Assembly: GCF_014334325.1 (NCBI RefSeq)
Contig: NZ_JACSET010000012.1
Coordinates: forward strand, 1 to 64,000
Direction: 5' to 3'
Source of the DNA: Treponema sp. Marseille-Q4130
Lineage (GTDB): Bacteria > Spirochaetota > Spirochaetia > Treponematales > Treponemataceae
Length of the DNA stretch: 64,000 nucleotides
Part shown: piece after piece, positions 27,611 to 36,625 of the stretch
Position numbering within the stretch: the first letter of the stretch is position 1
Layout of the letters: the number at the start of each line of letters is the position of its first letter
Notes under the pieces: model-generated
Database searches by the model: none
Seen by the model: the letters and a program-made list of their open reading frames with translations, nothing else
Told to the model about the DNA's origin: nothing
Position numbers and translations under genes: made by a program

Positions 27611-28549
27611 ATGGAAACCATTTCGTGCGATTACATCATTGTCGGAGCAGGCAGCGCGGGACTCGCTTCTGCGCAATATGCCGCGCGTGCGGGTTTGCGT
27701 ACGGTCGTTTTCGATCCGTTAGGTTCGGGCGGACAGGTGCTGCAGATCGTCGAGCTTGAAAATTATCCCGGCGTCTTTCCCGCCGTTACAGGAATCGATT
27801 TTATCGATACGATGAAAAAGCAGGCGGAATTTTTCGGTGCTCGAATTGTGCACGAAAAGATCGCTTCGATCGATAAAATCAAAAATACGTTTTACGTTCG
27901 TGCGGAAGGCGGCGTCTATACCGCTTCCGCGCTCCTTATTGCGACGGGTGCCGAACACCGTATGCTCGGCGTTCCCGGTGAAAAAGAATTGACCGGCAGG
28001 GGCGTTTCATACTGCGCGACCTGCGACGGGCCTTTTTTTCGCAATAAAGCGATCGTCGTCGTCGGAGGCGGAGATTCCGCATGTACCGAAGCGCTCTACC
28101 TTGCAACGCTTTCTCCGAATATTACGCTCGTCCATCGCAAAGCGCAATTCCGCGCGGAATACGCCGTCGTCGAAAAGGTAAAAAACGATAAAAACATAAA
28201 CGTCAAATATAATACGCTCGTAAAAGAAATCCGCGGAAACGGACGGGTACAATCCGTATTGCTCGAAGATACGGAGACGAGCGCGCAGACGGAACTGCCT
28301 GCCGATGCCGTGTTCATCTTCGTCGGCATGAAAGCGCGCACGGAGCTTTTCGATACGCTGCCGAAAGATAAGTCGGGCTATATCGTGACGAACGAAAAGA
28401 TGGAGACGATCATGCCGGGCTTGTACTGTGCGGGCGATGTGCGCGCGAAGCCGTTCCGCCAAATCATCACCGCCGTTTCCGACGGCGCAATTGCGGCACA
28501 CGAAGCCGCCGAATACGTAAAGCGCGTTTCGTCCGGAGACGGAGCATGA
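27611..28549 (+). CDS. trxB: Thioredoxin reductase
   Basis: NADPH-dependent flavoprotein that reduces thioredoxin. 312 residues, normal length: FAD-binding GAGSAGLASAQYAARAG near the start, redox CATC in YCATCDGPFF, NADPH-binding GGGDSACTEAL, and the second FAD motif GLYCAGDVRAKPFRQI. Thioredoxin itself is encoded 2.5 kb away at 31050-31361. Its stop overlaps the start of the GH3 gene by 4 bp (ATGA), so the two are coupled. Confidence 0.96.
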   Translation: METISCDYIIVGAGSAGLASAQYAARAGLRTVVFDPLGSGGQVLQIVELENYPGVFPAVTGIDFIDTMKKQAEFFGARIVHEKIASIDKIKNTFYVRAEGGVYTASALLIATGAEHRMLGVPGEKELTGRGVSYCATCDGPFFRNKAIVVVGGGDSACTEALYLATLSPNITLVHRKAQFRAEYAVVEKVKNDKNINVKYNTLVKEIRGNGRVQSVLLEDTETSAQTELPADAVFIFVGMKARTELFDTLPKDKSGYIVTNEKMETIMPGLYCAGDVRAKPFRQIITAVSDGAIAAHEAAEYVKRVSSGDGA

Positions 28550-30258
28550 AACACTTTGCAAAATCAATATTATTAATTATTAATATTATGATCGCTTCTT
28601 TGCCGCGCATTTTTGCGCAGAGCGGAACGATCGCCGAGCCGCTTCGAGAGCTTCCCCAAGACGTCATCTTTTGGAGCGATTATCCGGCGGAGACGCTTGC
28701 ACGCACGATCGTCGAGCGCATGAGCGATGCGGAATGCCTTTCGCAGATTTTTATGTTCGGCTGGGCGGGTGCGGAGCCCGAACAGCTTTTGTACGATTGG
28801 GTTTCCCGCGGGCTCGGCAGCGTAAAAGTGTTCGGATGGAACACCGACGATATCCGTCTCGTCGCAGAGTCGATTTTTTCGCTGCAGCGGAGCGCGTCGC
28901 AGACGAGATTTAAAATACCTCTGTTCGTCGCGACAGATCAGGAAGGCGGCTGGATCCGCCACGTCAAAGGAGAAACGTCCGTTACGCCGGGCAATATGGC
29001 GATCGGAGCTGCGGGCTATCCCGTCGACGCGTGGTACAGCGCGTATTATATTTCGCGCGAAATCAAAGCGCTCGGCATCAATATGAATTTTGCGCCGTCG
29101 GTCGACCTCTTTACCGATCGCACTTCGACGATCATCGGACCGCGCTCCTTCGGCGACAACCCCGAACATGCGGGTATACTCGGCGCGGCTTTTTCCGCCG
29201 GCAGTATCGCGGCGGGCGTCATCCCTACGGCAAAACATTTTCCGGGACACGGAGACACAGACGGCGATTCGCACGTAAAGCTCCCCGAAATCGATATCGA
29301 TGAAAAGACGTTTACGCATCGCGAACTCGTTCCGTTCGAATACCTCGTCAAGCAAAAAATCCCCGCGATCATGTCGGGACATTTGAGTTTTCCGAAAATC
29401 GATGCAAGCGGCGCGCCCGCATCCCTTTCAAAATATTTTCTCACCGATTTGCTGCGCGGAAAGCTCGGTTTTGACGGATTGATAATTACCGACGATATGA
29501 TGATGAACGGCGATACGCTCTACGCCGGTTCTTTGACGAATGCATTTTATCTCGCGATAGCGGCAGGCAACGATATCCTTATCTCTTCTACGACGGCGCG
29601 TTTAAACGAACCGCTGTGGGCGGTAAATCTTGACCGAATGAAAACAGACGGCGCATTTCGTGAGCGCGTAAAAGATGCGGCATACCGTGTCCTAAAAGCG
29701 AAACTCGACTATTTTAAAAGCGGAAACGCAGCTCCTCTTTATCCCGATGCGGCTGCGATTCGACGGCATATCCCCGATAAAGAAGGCGAAAAATTTTTTC
29801 TCGAGCAGGCGTGCCGATCGATTACGCTGTATAAAAAAGGCACCCTGCCGCTTTCGAGCAAAGATGCCGGCCGCGTGCTCTTTGTCGGCTCGCTTTCAAG
29901 ATTTTTCAGTGAAGGAAAGCGACGCTATGTGTCTTCCGGCGATTACCGTTTTTCTTCGGAGCCGGGACAGAATGAAACGCAGTATATGTGCGACCGCATC
30001 CTTGAAAGCGCCGCTTCTTACGACACGGTCGTCTGCTGCGTTTCCAATGCGCAGTCTGCACGTATCGCGCGCATGCTCAAAGGAAGCGGAAAGAGAGTCG
30101 TGATCTTTTCGATCATGTCGCCGGAATATGCGCTCGATTTCGGCTGGGCGGATTCCGTTGTCATGGGATACAGCTGGTCGGCATATACCTTCGATGCTAT
30201 GTTCGGCGCACTTGCAGGCGAATACGAAGCTCAAGGAACGCTGCCGTTTAAACCGTAA
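28546..30258 (+). CDS. Secreted glycoside hydrolase family 3 protein (beta-N-acetylhexosaminidase-like)
   Basis: A 570-residue exported enzyme with signal peptide (residues 1-25, ending RIFAQ). The GH3 barrel (about 45-385) has ATDQEGG, KHFPGHGDTDGDSHVKLP, the NagZ-type His/Asp loop, and DGLIITDDMMMNGD. It is longer than cytoplasmic NagZ (about 340 residues): the extra C-terminal domain resembles the GH3 second domain. It probably trims N-acetylglucosamine-containing chains such as peptidoglycan fragments in the periplasm. Coupled to trxB by a 4-bp overlap, with no obvious functional link. Confidence 0.88.
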   Translation: MKHFAKSILLIINIMIASLPRIFAQSGTIAEPLRELPQDVIFWSDYPAETLARTIVERMSDAECLSQIFMFGWAGAEPEQLLYDWVSRGLGSVKVFGWNTDDIRLVAESIFSLQRSASQTRFKIPLFVATDQEGGWIRHVKGETSVTPGNMAIGAAGYPVDAWYSAYYISREIKALGINMNFAPSVDLFTDRTSTIIGPRSFGDNPEHAGILGAAFSAGSIAAGVIPTAKHFPGHGDTDGDSHVKLPEIDIDEKTFTHRELVPFEYLVKQKIPAIMSGHLSFPKIDASGAPASLSKYFLTDLLRGKLGFDGLIITDDMMMNGDTLYAGSLTNAFYLAIAAGNDILISSTTARLNEPLWAVNLDRMKTDGAFRERVKDAAYRVLKAKLDYFKSGNAAPLYPDAAAIRRHIPDKEGEKFFLEQACRSITLYKKGTLPLSSKDAGRVLFVGSLSRFFSEGKRRYVSSGDYRFSSEPGQNETQYMCDRILESAASYDTVVCCVSNAQSARIARMLKGSGKRVVIFSIMSPEYALDFGWADSVVMGYSWSAYTFDAMFGALAGEYEAQGTLPFKP

Positions 30259-30372
30259 AGCGCTTGCACCGATACGGTTGAGCGCATTTTCAATCAACGT
30301 GCTTTCCGAATGCCGTTTACGCGCTTTAACCCGCTCTCCGCTGTCGCCTTTTTTGAGCCGCTGAAAAAATTA

Positions 30373-31053
30373 TTAATCTTTCGGGATCGCAACTTTTTTC
30401 GTGTACTTCCAGTTGTAGCTGTGCGTGTCGGGAAGCTTGCCGTCGATGCGGTCGTTTTGCGCCTGCAGCTGATCGCGTATGAGCTTTCGGAAAACCGTCA
30501 TAAGCGGTTCGGGATTCGCATTTTCGTTTGCAAGATGTACGGACTGCAGCTCTTTTATGAGATAATAACAGGATTCGATGGTGGAGATGTAATCGGGAGA
30601 AGGCTCACGCTTAAACGTAAACTCGGAGCGGTAGCTGCCTGCAAAAGAGAGACGCGGAAGGTCAAGTAAAAAAGCGCTGTGCTCGATCACTTTGCGCGAA
30701 CAAAACCACGTCGCGTCGATAACGATCACGAGAAGCGTTTTGTCCCCGACGAGATCGGCAAATCCTTCGGTGCGTACCGTGTTCGCATCTTTTCCCGGGT
30801 AGAGCAGCACGGGAAAGTAGCGCGGATCGGCGAGGAGTTCGTGCAGGCGCGCATTTTTTGAAAAATCGAGACCGATGAGAATCTCCGAATCGACGAGCGA
30901 CACGTGCGCGATGCGCCCCGTTCCCGTACGCTCGCGCTTGGCTTCTTTGGGATGCATGAGCAGCACGAATTTGACACCCGCGTCTACCGGCTCCGCGTAT
31001 TTGCAGAGACAGTAGCGCACGGGTCGAAAACAGCGCCAGCAGCGATCGCTCAT
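30373..31053 (-). CDS. tapT: DTW-domain tRNA-uridine aminocarboxypropyltransferase
   Basis: A 226-residue DTW-domain protein. The family (TapT/YfiP) adds an aminocarboxypropyl group from S-adenosylmethionine to uridine in the tRNA variable loop. Seen here: a zinc-finger-like N-terminus [30 protein letters not shown], and the DTW-type core [11 protein letters not shown]. In this protein the motif reads D-A-T-W. Its ATG overlaps the stop of trxA by 4 bp, so it is the second gene of a trxA operon. The symbol is a family-level call. Confidence 0.85.
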   Translation of the reverse strand: MSDRCWRCFRPVRYCLCKYAEPVDAGVKFVLLMHPKEAKRERTGTGRIAHVSLVDSEILIGLDFSKNARLHELLADPRYFPVLLYPGKDANTVRTEGFADLVGDKTLLVIVIDATWFCSRKVIEHSAFLLDLPRLSFAGSYRSEFTFKREPSPDYISTIESCYYLIKELQSVHLANENANPEPLMTVFRKLIRDQLQAQNDRIDGKLPDTHSYNWKYTKKVAIPKD

Positions 31054-31361
31054 ACGCCGAGCGATTTCAACAAATCGGCTTTGCTCATCGCACCCGTTTG
31101 CTGAGCGGCGGCTTTGCCGTTTTTAAACAAAATAAACGTCGGAATGCTCATGACGCGGAATTGTGCGGCAAGGCTTTCCTGTTCGTCCACGTTGACTTTG
31201 CCGACTTTCAATACGCCTTTTTTTTCTTCGGCGATTTCCGAAACGACCGGCCCCATCATGCGGCACGGACCGCACCACGACGCCCAAAAATCGACGAGTA
31301 CGGGAAGATCCGATTCGAGCACTTCGCTGTTAAAATTCTCCGCAGTAAGCGTGAGTTCCAT
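31050..31361 (-). CDS. trxA: Thioredoxin
   Basis: A 103-residue thioredoxin with the active site [10 protein letters not shown], the cis-proline region [13 protein letters not shown], and normal length. The ATG at 31361 follows GGAGGTAATT; the frame is open 33 codons upstream in AT-rich intergenic DNA and that extension is rejected. Substrate of the reductase at 27611. Confidence 0.97.
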   Translation of the reverse strand: MELTLTAENFNSEVLESDLPVLVDFWASWCGPCRMMGPVVSEIAEEKKGVLKVGKVNVDEQESLAAQFRVMSIPTFILFKNGKAAAQQTGAMSKADLLKSLGV

Positions 31362-31518
31362 AATTACCTCCGGTATATTATTTATTATAAAATCGTATTT
31401 ATTTAAATATAGTCTTTTCTTATTGTAAAAGCAAATAAAATTCGCTACAGTGATAATCACGAATTCGTCGGTTTTTCACAACGCGGCCGACTTTTTGCAT
31501 ATCTTTACGGGTGGTGCT

Positions 31519-32862
31519 ATGACAAAAGATTTGACACAGGGAAAACCGTTTCCGCTCATCCTCGAATTTTCGATTCCGGTGCTGCTCGGCTATCTCTTCC
31601 AGCAGTTTTATAATCTCACCGATACGGTCATCGTCGGGAAATCTCTCGGCGTTCAAGCGCTTGCGGCCGTCGGTTCGACCGGCGCCGTGAATTTTTTAAT
31701 AATCGGATTCGTCATGGGCGTATGCAACGGTTTTACGATTCCCGTATCGCAGCGTTTCGGCGCAAAAGATTTTTCGCTCATGCGGAAGTACGTCGCGAAT
31801 ATCGTATACCTGTGCACCGCGTTTTCCGCCGTCATGGCTGTCGCCACGGTTATCTTTTGCGATCCGCTCATGCTTGCTATGGAAACGCCGGAAGACATCC
31901 TTTCTCGTGCGGGCGACTATATCAGGATAATCTTCGCAGGTATTCCGCTTACGTTTTTATACAATATAACATCCGGTTTGATCCGTGCACTCGGCGACAG
32001 TAAAACGCCGGTATTTTTTCTCGTGCTTTCGTCGCTGCTCAATATCGCACTCGATTTGATTTTTATCCTCGTGTTTCACTGGGACGTGCAGGGAGCGGCG
32101 CTCGCGACGGTTATCTCGCAGGGAGTCGCCGGCATCGCCTGTCTTTTGTATATGATCAAAAAGTTCGACATCATCAAACCGAAAGGCGACGAGCGAAAAT
32201 TTAATAAAAATTATTGCAGCGTGCTGTGCGGCGTCGGCGTGCCGATGGGGCTGCAGTATTCCATAACGGCGATCGGAAGCGTTATCCTGCAGGCATCCGT
32301 CAACGGACTCGGTTCCGCCGCCGTCGCCGCAGTTACAGCTGCGACCCGCGTGGGGCAGTTTTTCTGTACGGTCTTCGATGCGCTCGGCACGACGATGGCA
32401 ACCTACGGCGGACAAAATACGGGAGCCGGAAAAATCGACAGACTCGGTGTCGGCGTGCGCGACAGCATGATTATCGCTTCTGCGTATTCGATGATTGCAC
32501 TCATCATATATTTTATCTTCGGCGATTATCTTGTCATGCTCTTTATGAACGGAGAGCAGACGGAAATTATTAAAAATGCAAAACTGTTTTTGTTGCAAAA
32601 CGGTTCCGCGTACATCCTTTTGTCGGTCGTAAATATTTTCCGATTTATGATTCAAGGCATGGGATTTTCGCGCTTTGCGATTTTTTCCGGCGTGTTCGAA
32701 ATGATCGCGCGTATGCTCATGGGCGTCTTTATGGTACCGCATTTCGGTTTTGTGAGCGCGGGTTTCGCTTCTCCGTTCGCATGGCTTTTGGCAGACTGCT
32801 TTTTGATACCCGCGTTTATCCGCTGCAAGCGTACGCTTGCAAAACAATTTAACAAGCGATAG
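31519..32862 (+). CDS. MATE family multidrug/cation efflux transporter
   Basis: A 447-residue inner-membrane exporter with about 12 membrane helices in two related halves (MatE domains about residues 12-170 and 235-400). Diagnostic stretches: GYLFQQFYNLTDTVIVGKSL, PVSQRFGAKD, and the second-half FCTVFDALGTTMATYGGQN. Start at the ATG at 31519, after GGGTGGT. Divergent from trxA; substrate unknown. Confidence 0.93.
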   Translation: MTKDLTQGKPFPLILEFSIPVLLGYLFQQFYNLTDTVIVGKSLGVQALAAVGSTGAVNFLIIGFVMGVCNGFTIPVSQRFGAKDFSLMRKYVANIVYLCTAFSAVMAVATVIFCDPLMLAMETPEDILSRAGDYIRIIFAGIPLTFLYNITSGLIRALGDSKTPVFFLVLSSLLNIALDLIFILVFHWDVQGAALATVISQGVAGIACLLYMIKKFDIIKPKGDERKFNKNYCSVLCGVGVPMGLQYSITAIGSVILQASVNGLGSAAVAAVTAATRVGQFFCTVFDALGTTMATYGGQNTGAGKIDRLGVGVRDSMIIASAYSMIALIIYFIFGDYLVMLFMNGEQTEIIKNAKLFLLQNGSAYILLSVVNIFRFMIQGMGFSRFAIFSGVFEMIARMLMGVFMVPHFGFVSAGFASPFAWLLADCFLIPAFIRCKRTLAKQFNKR

Positions 32863-32902
32863 TTTTCGACGTGCTCGGTATCACGTCATATCGATAAGGC
32901 AG

Positions 32903-32937
32903 GCGGGGAAACGACACCGACGGTTTCTTTTCCCCGC
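32903..32937. repeat. 35-bp palindromic repeat, copy 1
   Basis: Arms GCGGGGAAA and TTTTCCCCGC close a 17-nt loop. An almost identical copy lies inverted at 48510-48544. Here it follows the MATE gene; it resembles a REP-type element, and could also act as a transcript end. Confidence 0.75.
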
Positions 32938-33056
32938 GCCCTTATTCTTCCCTCCTGCGTATGTCCGCATTTTCGTGCAAATCGACGGATCCGATTTCTT
33001 TTCTTAATAATTTTTTTTATGTTGCCAGTCCGTCCGCTTTTTGCTACACTGCGCCT

Positions 33057-34355
33057 ATGGTCATATCTTCCATCGATTTAAAAGACGGACGCGTCGTGCA
33101 GCTGAAAAACGGTGCGCAGCCGGTGCTTGCGCGGGATGATGCGGAATCACTCATCGAAGAATTCGACAGGTACGGCGAAGTCGCCGTCATCGATTTGGAT
33201 GCGGCGCTCGGAAACGTCGATGTGCGCGGCGACACGAAAAATACGCCGCTTTTAAAGAAGCTTTTGCGCAAAGGCAACGTGCGCACGGGCGGCGGCATAC
33301 GCAGCGTGGAACGCGCAAAAGAACTCGTGTCACTCGGTGCGGAAAAAGTGATCATCGGTTCTGCGGCCTGGAAAAAAAATCCGAAAGCGGGAGAGTGCCC
33401 GCTCGATGTCGAATTCCTCGAAGCTCTCGTAAAGGCGATCGGCCGCGAGCGCGTTATCATCGCCGTCGATGCGAATGGCGGAAAAGTTGCAGTGCACGGA
33501 TGGACGGAAACGACGGATGTGCCCTTCATAGAAGGAGCCGTGCTTGCCGAAAAATACTGCAGCGAAATTTTATTTACCTGCGTCGAAAAAGAAGGCTGTA
33601 TGCAGGGCGCCGATACGGATGCGGTCAAAAAACTGCGCGAAGCGGTACAGTGCCGCATCGTTGTAGCAGGCGGCGTTTCGTCGGCGGAAGAAATCGTGCA
33701 GCTTGAAAAGCTCGGATGCGACGTGCAGCTCGGTATGGCGCTCTACACCGGAAAGGTTTCGCTTGCCGATGCGTTTATCGGCTGTTTGAATTGGGATAAA
33801 GTCGAGCTCATTCCGGTGATCGCGCAGAGCGTAAACGGAGACGTGCTTATGCTCGGTTATGCGAACCGCGCGGCGTTTGAAAAAACCTTTGAAACGAACA
33901 AGCTGACTTTTTTCAGCCGTACGCGGGAAGTGCTGTGGACAAAGGGCGAGCACAGCGGACACTATCTTGGGGTGAAAAAACTTCGCGCCGACTGCGATCG
34001 GGATACCGTGCTTGCGACGGTCGTCCCTCACGGGGGCGTGTGCCATACGGGAAGCTTTACCTGCTTTACGGGCGAAGCGGACGAAACGTCGTCCGCCGGA
34101 AGATTGTACGACATCATCGCGGACAGGTTTGCGCACCCGAAGCCCGGCTCTTATACTGCGACGCTCGACGGAAAGCGCGTCCGTGAAAAGATTTTGGAAG
34201 AAGCCGACGAGTTGTGCAACGAAGCGGAGACGAAGCAGGATGTCGTGTGGGAAGCCGCGGATCTGTTTTATTTTATGAACGTGCTCATGTACCGCGAAGG
34301 CGTCACCTGGCGCGACGTTTATGCAGAGCTCGACAGACGACATAAGAGCACATAA
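33057..34355 (+). CDS. hisA-hisIE: Fused HisA-HisI-HisE histidine biosynthesis protein
   Basis: One 432-residue chain carries three activities: HisE (phosphoribosyl-ATP pyrophosphohydrolase), HisI (phosphoribosyl-AMP cyclohydrolase) and HisA (ProFAR isomerase). Residues about 1-240 are a HisA barrel with both catalytic Asp positions (SSIDLKDGRVVQL and AVDANGGKVAVHGWTET), although the usual T-D-x-x-x-D-G loop reads TCVEKEGCMQG. Residues about 243-345 are HisI, with ADCDRDTVL and HGGVCHTGSFTCF zinc ligands. Residues about 350-430 are HisE (KILEEADELCNEA, VWEAADLFYFMNVL). HisI-HisE fusions are common; the HisA front end is unusual. Start is the ATG at 33057, where homology begins. No other his genes are in the window. 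Confidence 0.9.
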   Translation: MVISSIDLKDGRVVQLKNGAQPVLARDDAESLIEEFDRYGEVAVIDLDAALGNVDVRGDTKNTPLLKKLLRKGNVRTGGGIRSVERAKELVSLGAEKVIIGSAAWKKNPKAGECPLDVEFLEALVKAIGRERVIIAVDANGGKVAVHGWTETTDVPFIEGAVLAEKYCSEILFTCVEKEGCMQGADTDAVKKLREAVQCRIVVAGGVSSAEEIVQLEKLGCDVQLGMALYTGKVSLADAFIGCLNWDKVELIPVIAQSVNGDVLMLGYANRAAFEKTFETNKLTFFSRTREVLWTKGEHSGHYLGVKKLRADCDRDTVLATVVPHGGVCHTGSFTCFTGEADETSSAGRLYDIIADRFAHPKPGSYTATLDGKRVREKILEEADELCNEAETKQDVVWEAADLFYFMNVLMYREGVTWRDVYAELDRRHKST

Positions 34356-34870
34356 ATCCGAGCAGTGCGGAGGATTTATGTGCGTCTCCTATAAAAAGAA
34401 AAACGGCTCTGCCGTTTTTCAACTCTCGACTTCAAGAATGCTTCCGAGCAGTGCGCAGGATTTATGTGCGTCTCCTATCACAAAGCGCGCGTAAACGTCG
34501 CGCTTTGTGTCCTCATAAGGAATTGCAGTCGGCTTTCATACCTTTTATAGCATCCGAAAGGATGGGGTATGAAAGCCTCCGCGCGGATAAAAGAAAAACG
34601 GCTCTGCCGTTTTTCAACTCTCGACTTATTTACAGATTCCGAGCAGTGTTCGTTCGCGGTACATCCGTGTACCGCTCACTACCGCATTTTTGCTTTGCAA
34701 AAATGCGCAGCTGTTTTGCAAAGCTGCGACACGGCATCCCTGCCGTGCATTGAATAAAACAAAGATTACCGTGCAACTTGCAACGAGCGCGAAGTTCCCT
34801 GCGCAACTTTTCAAAAACTGCAAGCCTGCCGGCTTGTTCTGAAAGGAAATTTATTATAGTATCCGCTAAA
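34356..34870. repeat. Array of perfect hairpins and short direct repeats, no gene
   Basis: At least eight separate hairpins follow one another: GCACATAAATCC/GGATTTATGTGC just after the hisA-hisIE stop; AAAAACGGC/GCCGTTTTT twice (about 34398-34418 and 34594-34614); CACAAAGCGCG/CGCGCTTTGTG (about 34479-34509); GGCTTTCATACC/GGTATGAAAGCC (about 34531-34577); CGGTACA/TGTACCG; GCATTTTTGC/GCAAAAATGC; GCAGCT/AGCTGC; CACGGCA/TGCCGTG. CCGAGCAGTG occurs three times and GATTTATGTGCGTCTCCTAT twice. Parts match the insert in the leader repeat at about 8140-8215. The stretch from here to 34969 has no credible reading frame. Confidence 0.75.
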
Positions 34871-34969
34871 GCGGATTGCGAATCAGTTTTTGGAAAATTT
34901 CCTTGATTTACTATGTGACGTTTTTCCAAATCGTCGAGACACTCGTCGGCTCTTTCGGCAGCTGCAAAC

Positions 34970-35935
34970 TCACAGTTCCACGACGATTTTACCGTTTACC
35001 TTGCCGCCGTCGTACGCTTCGCAGGCTTTTGCAATATCGCGGAAAGCAAACTTTTCTCCGACGAGCGGATTTAATTTGTGTTCGGCTAAAAAAGCGAAAA
35101 TCGAATCGATATCGGCTTGTGTCGGGAAATTGCTGTGAAAGCCGGTAAGATACACGCCGCTCGGAATTTCCTAAATGGGAGTAAAATTTTCAAGCGCAAA
35201 CACGCCGCCGAGCACACCCGTATTACAGGCGATGCCGCCTGAAGCGGTACACCGCAACGTATCGCGCAAGGTTTTACAACCGACCAGTTCCAAAACTTTA
35301 TTGAAGCGGCCTTGATATTTTTCGTTCAGATTGCCGTCGTCCAAAATACACTCGTCAGCTCCCGCATTTTTAAGCAAACTCAATTTGCTTTCACGGTGAG
35401 TTGTAGCGGCGATACGGCAGCCTATCGCTTTTGCGATTTGAATTGAAGCGTAGCCGAGTGCGCAGGTGCCGCCGCGGATCAAAAGCTCATCGTCTTTTTG
35501 CAGCCGCAAACAGCGGAACAAAGAACCCCACGCGGTAAAATATGTTTCGGGAACAGCGGCGATATCGGACCATGCCATATCGGACTGTATTGCAAAAACA
35601 TGGTGAAAAGGAAGCAAGGCATATTCGGCATAGCTGCCGTTGAAGCTGCGCCCCATCCCTCCCATGAGCACAACGACTTTTTGTCCGGCGGAAAAATGAG
35701 TATCGGAAGCATCGGCAATTTCGCCTACGCATTCGATACCGGGGATAATCGGCTTTTGTATGTAGTCATGTTCAATTTCAAATTGCCGTAAGATTTGTTC
35801 GGAATGGTTGAGTCCGAATGCATGGATCTTTATGAGTACCCATCCGCTCTTTACAGCGGGGACGGGAACATCGGTTAAAACAATGTCTTTTGCCGCGGTC
35901 GGTTCGGTCAGTACCACAGCTTTCATAGTATTCAT
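34970..35935 (-). pseudogene. Zinc-less MDR-type alcohol dehydrogenase/quinone reductase, one nonsense codon
   Basis: A medium-chain dehydrogenase/reductase of about 321 codons. The N-terminal GroES-like part (SGWVLIKIHAFGLNHSEQIL, IPGIECVGEIADA) and the Rossmann part (IRGGTCALGYASIQIAKAIG) are intact, but a TAG at 35171-35173 interrupts the frame after 254 codons. The same frame then continues to the family's normal C-terminus (GGKVNGKIVVEL) and stops at 34970. The quinone-oxidoreductase-like subgroup lacks catalytic zinc, as here. One base change explains the lesion, so it is recent or the truncated chain is tolerated. It follows the radical SAM gene by 12 bp on the same strand. Confidence 0.85.
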
Positions 35936-35947
35936 AGACTTCTCCTG

Positions 35948-36619
35948 CTAACCGGCAACTTCCTTCCAGCATTGCGGATCGGCGGCATAAAAATCTCCGC
36001 CGCAGCTTCCGCTTGCAACGGCGGGACAGCCGCGGCAATACGGCAGCAATTCACATCTTGAACACTTGCTGAATTTTCCGTAGTCGCGGTAGGCTTCCAT
36101 TTTTTTGCCCGTCCATACATCGGCCAGCCGCTCATCGCATGCATTCCCGATACGGCTGTTTGCAACGCGGCGGCAGGCGTAAATATCGCCCGTCGGTAAA
36201 ATCGTGATATGGCAATTCCCGCAGTTACAGCCGCCGTAAATGATAAGTTTGTCGAAATTGTACCCGACGCCGGAATTCGACGAATCGGAAACCGTTCCCG
36301 CATACGATGTTCCGGAAGCCGAAGTTGTCTTATCCGCCGGCGTATGAGCGGGCAATTCAAAGCGTCCGTGTTCTTTCATAAGCAAAAGCAAAAACCAAAA
36401 ATGCGGATGCAAAATCGGATCGCCGCCGGTGATATAAAAATACGGAAGCCGATCGAATGTTTGACAGAATTCCAATGCGTTAAAAAAAACGTGTTCGATT
36501 CGCACGCGGTTCATTGTTACTAACGCAGGGTGTCCTTCGGCAAAGATGTAACAGTGTTTACAGCGTTGGTCGCATTCGTCGGTGATGTGCCATTGGAAGG
36601 CAAAATATTCATGTGACAT
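35948..36619 (-). CDS. Radical SAM/SPASM peptide-modifying enzyme, ACGX type, shortened
   Basis: A 223-residue protein with the radical SAM cluster motif CDQRCKHC at about residues 16-23, FYITGGDPILHP (the GGEP-like S-adenosylmethionine motif), and a SPASM-type C-terminus with Cys in GGCNCGNCH, DIYACRR, KCSRCELLPYCRGC and DPQCW. Enzymes of this kind install bonds in ribosomal peptides. Radical SAM/SPASM proteins are usually 350-450 residues; the middle of the barrel appears to be missing, with a Ser/Thr-rich stretch near residues 95-120 in its place, though no frameshift or stop marks the site. The tail strongly resembles what databases call the ACGX system (from memory). A candidate Cys-Gly peptide gene lies directly upstream at 36680-36835. 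Confidence 0.7.
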   Translation of the reverse strand: MSHEYFAFQWHITDECDQRCKHCYIFAEGHPALVTMNRVRIEHVFFNALEFCQTFDRLPYFYITGGDPILHPHFWFLLLLMKEHGRFELPAHTPADKTTSASGTSYAGTVSDSSNSGVGYNFDKLIIYGGCNCGNCHITILPTGDIYACRRVANSRIGNACDERLADVWTGKKMEAYRDYGKFSKCSRCELLPYCRGCPAVASGSCGGDFYAADPQCWKEVAG

Positions 36620-36625
36620 ATCGAT

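Noticed and set aside
27402-27722. 106-codon frame across the tRNA-Cys gene
   Set aside because: It crosses two terminators and the tRNA, so it cannot be a real coding region.
34451-34753. Plus-strand frame of about 100 codons in the hairpin array
   Set aside because: It runs through several perfect inverted repeats, has Arg/Ser-rich low-quality composition and no ribosome site.
35171-35173. TAG as a pyrrolysine or programmed read-through codon
   Set aside because: No pyrrolysine genes are visible, the protein family does not use it, and the adjacent genes also show signs of decay, so a nonsense mutation is simpler.
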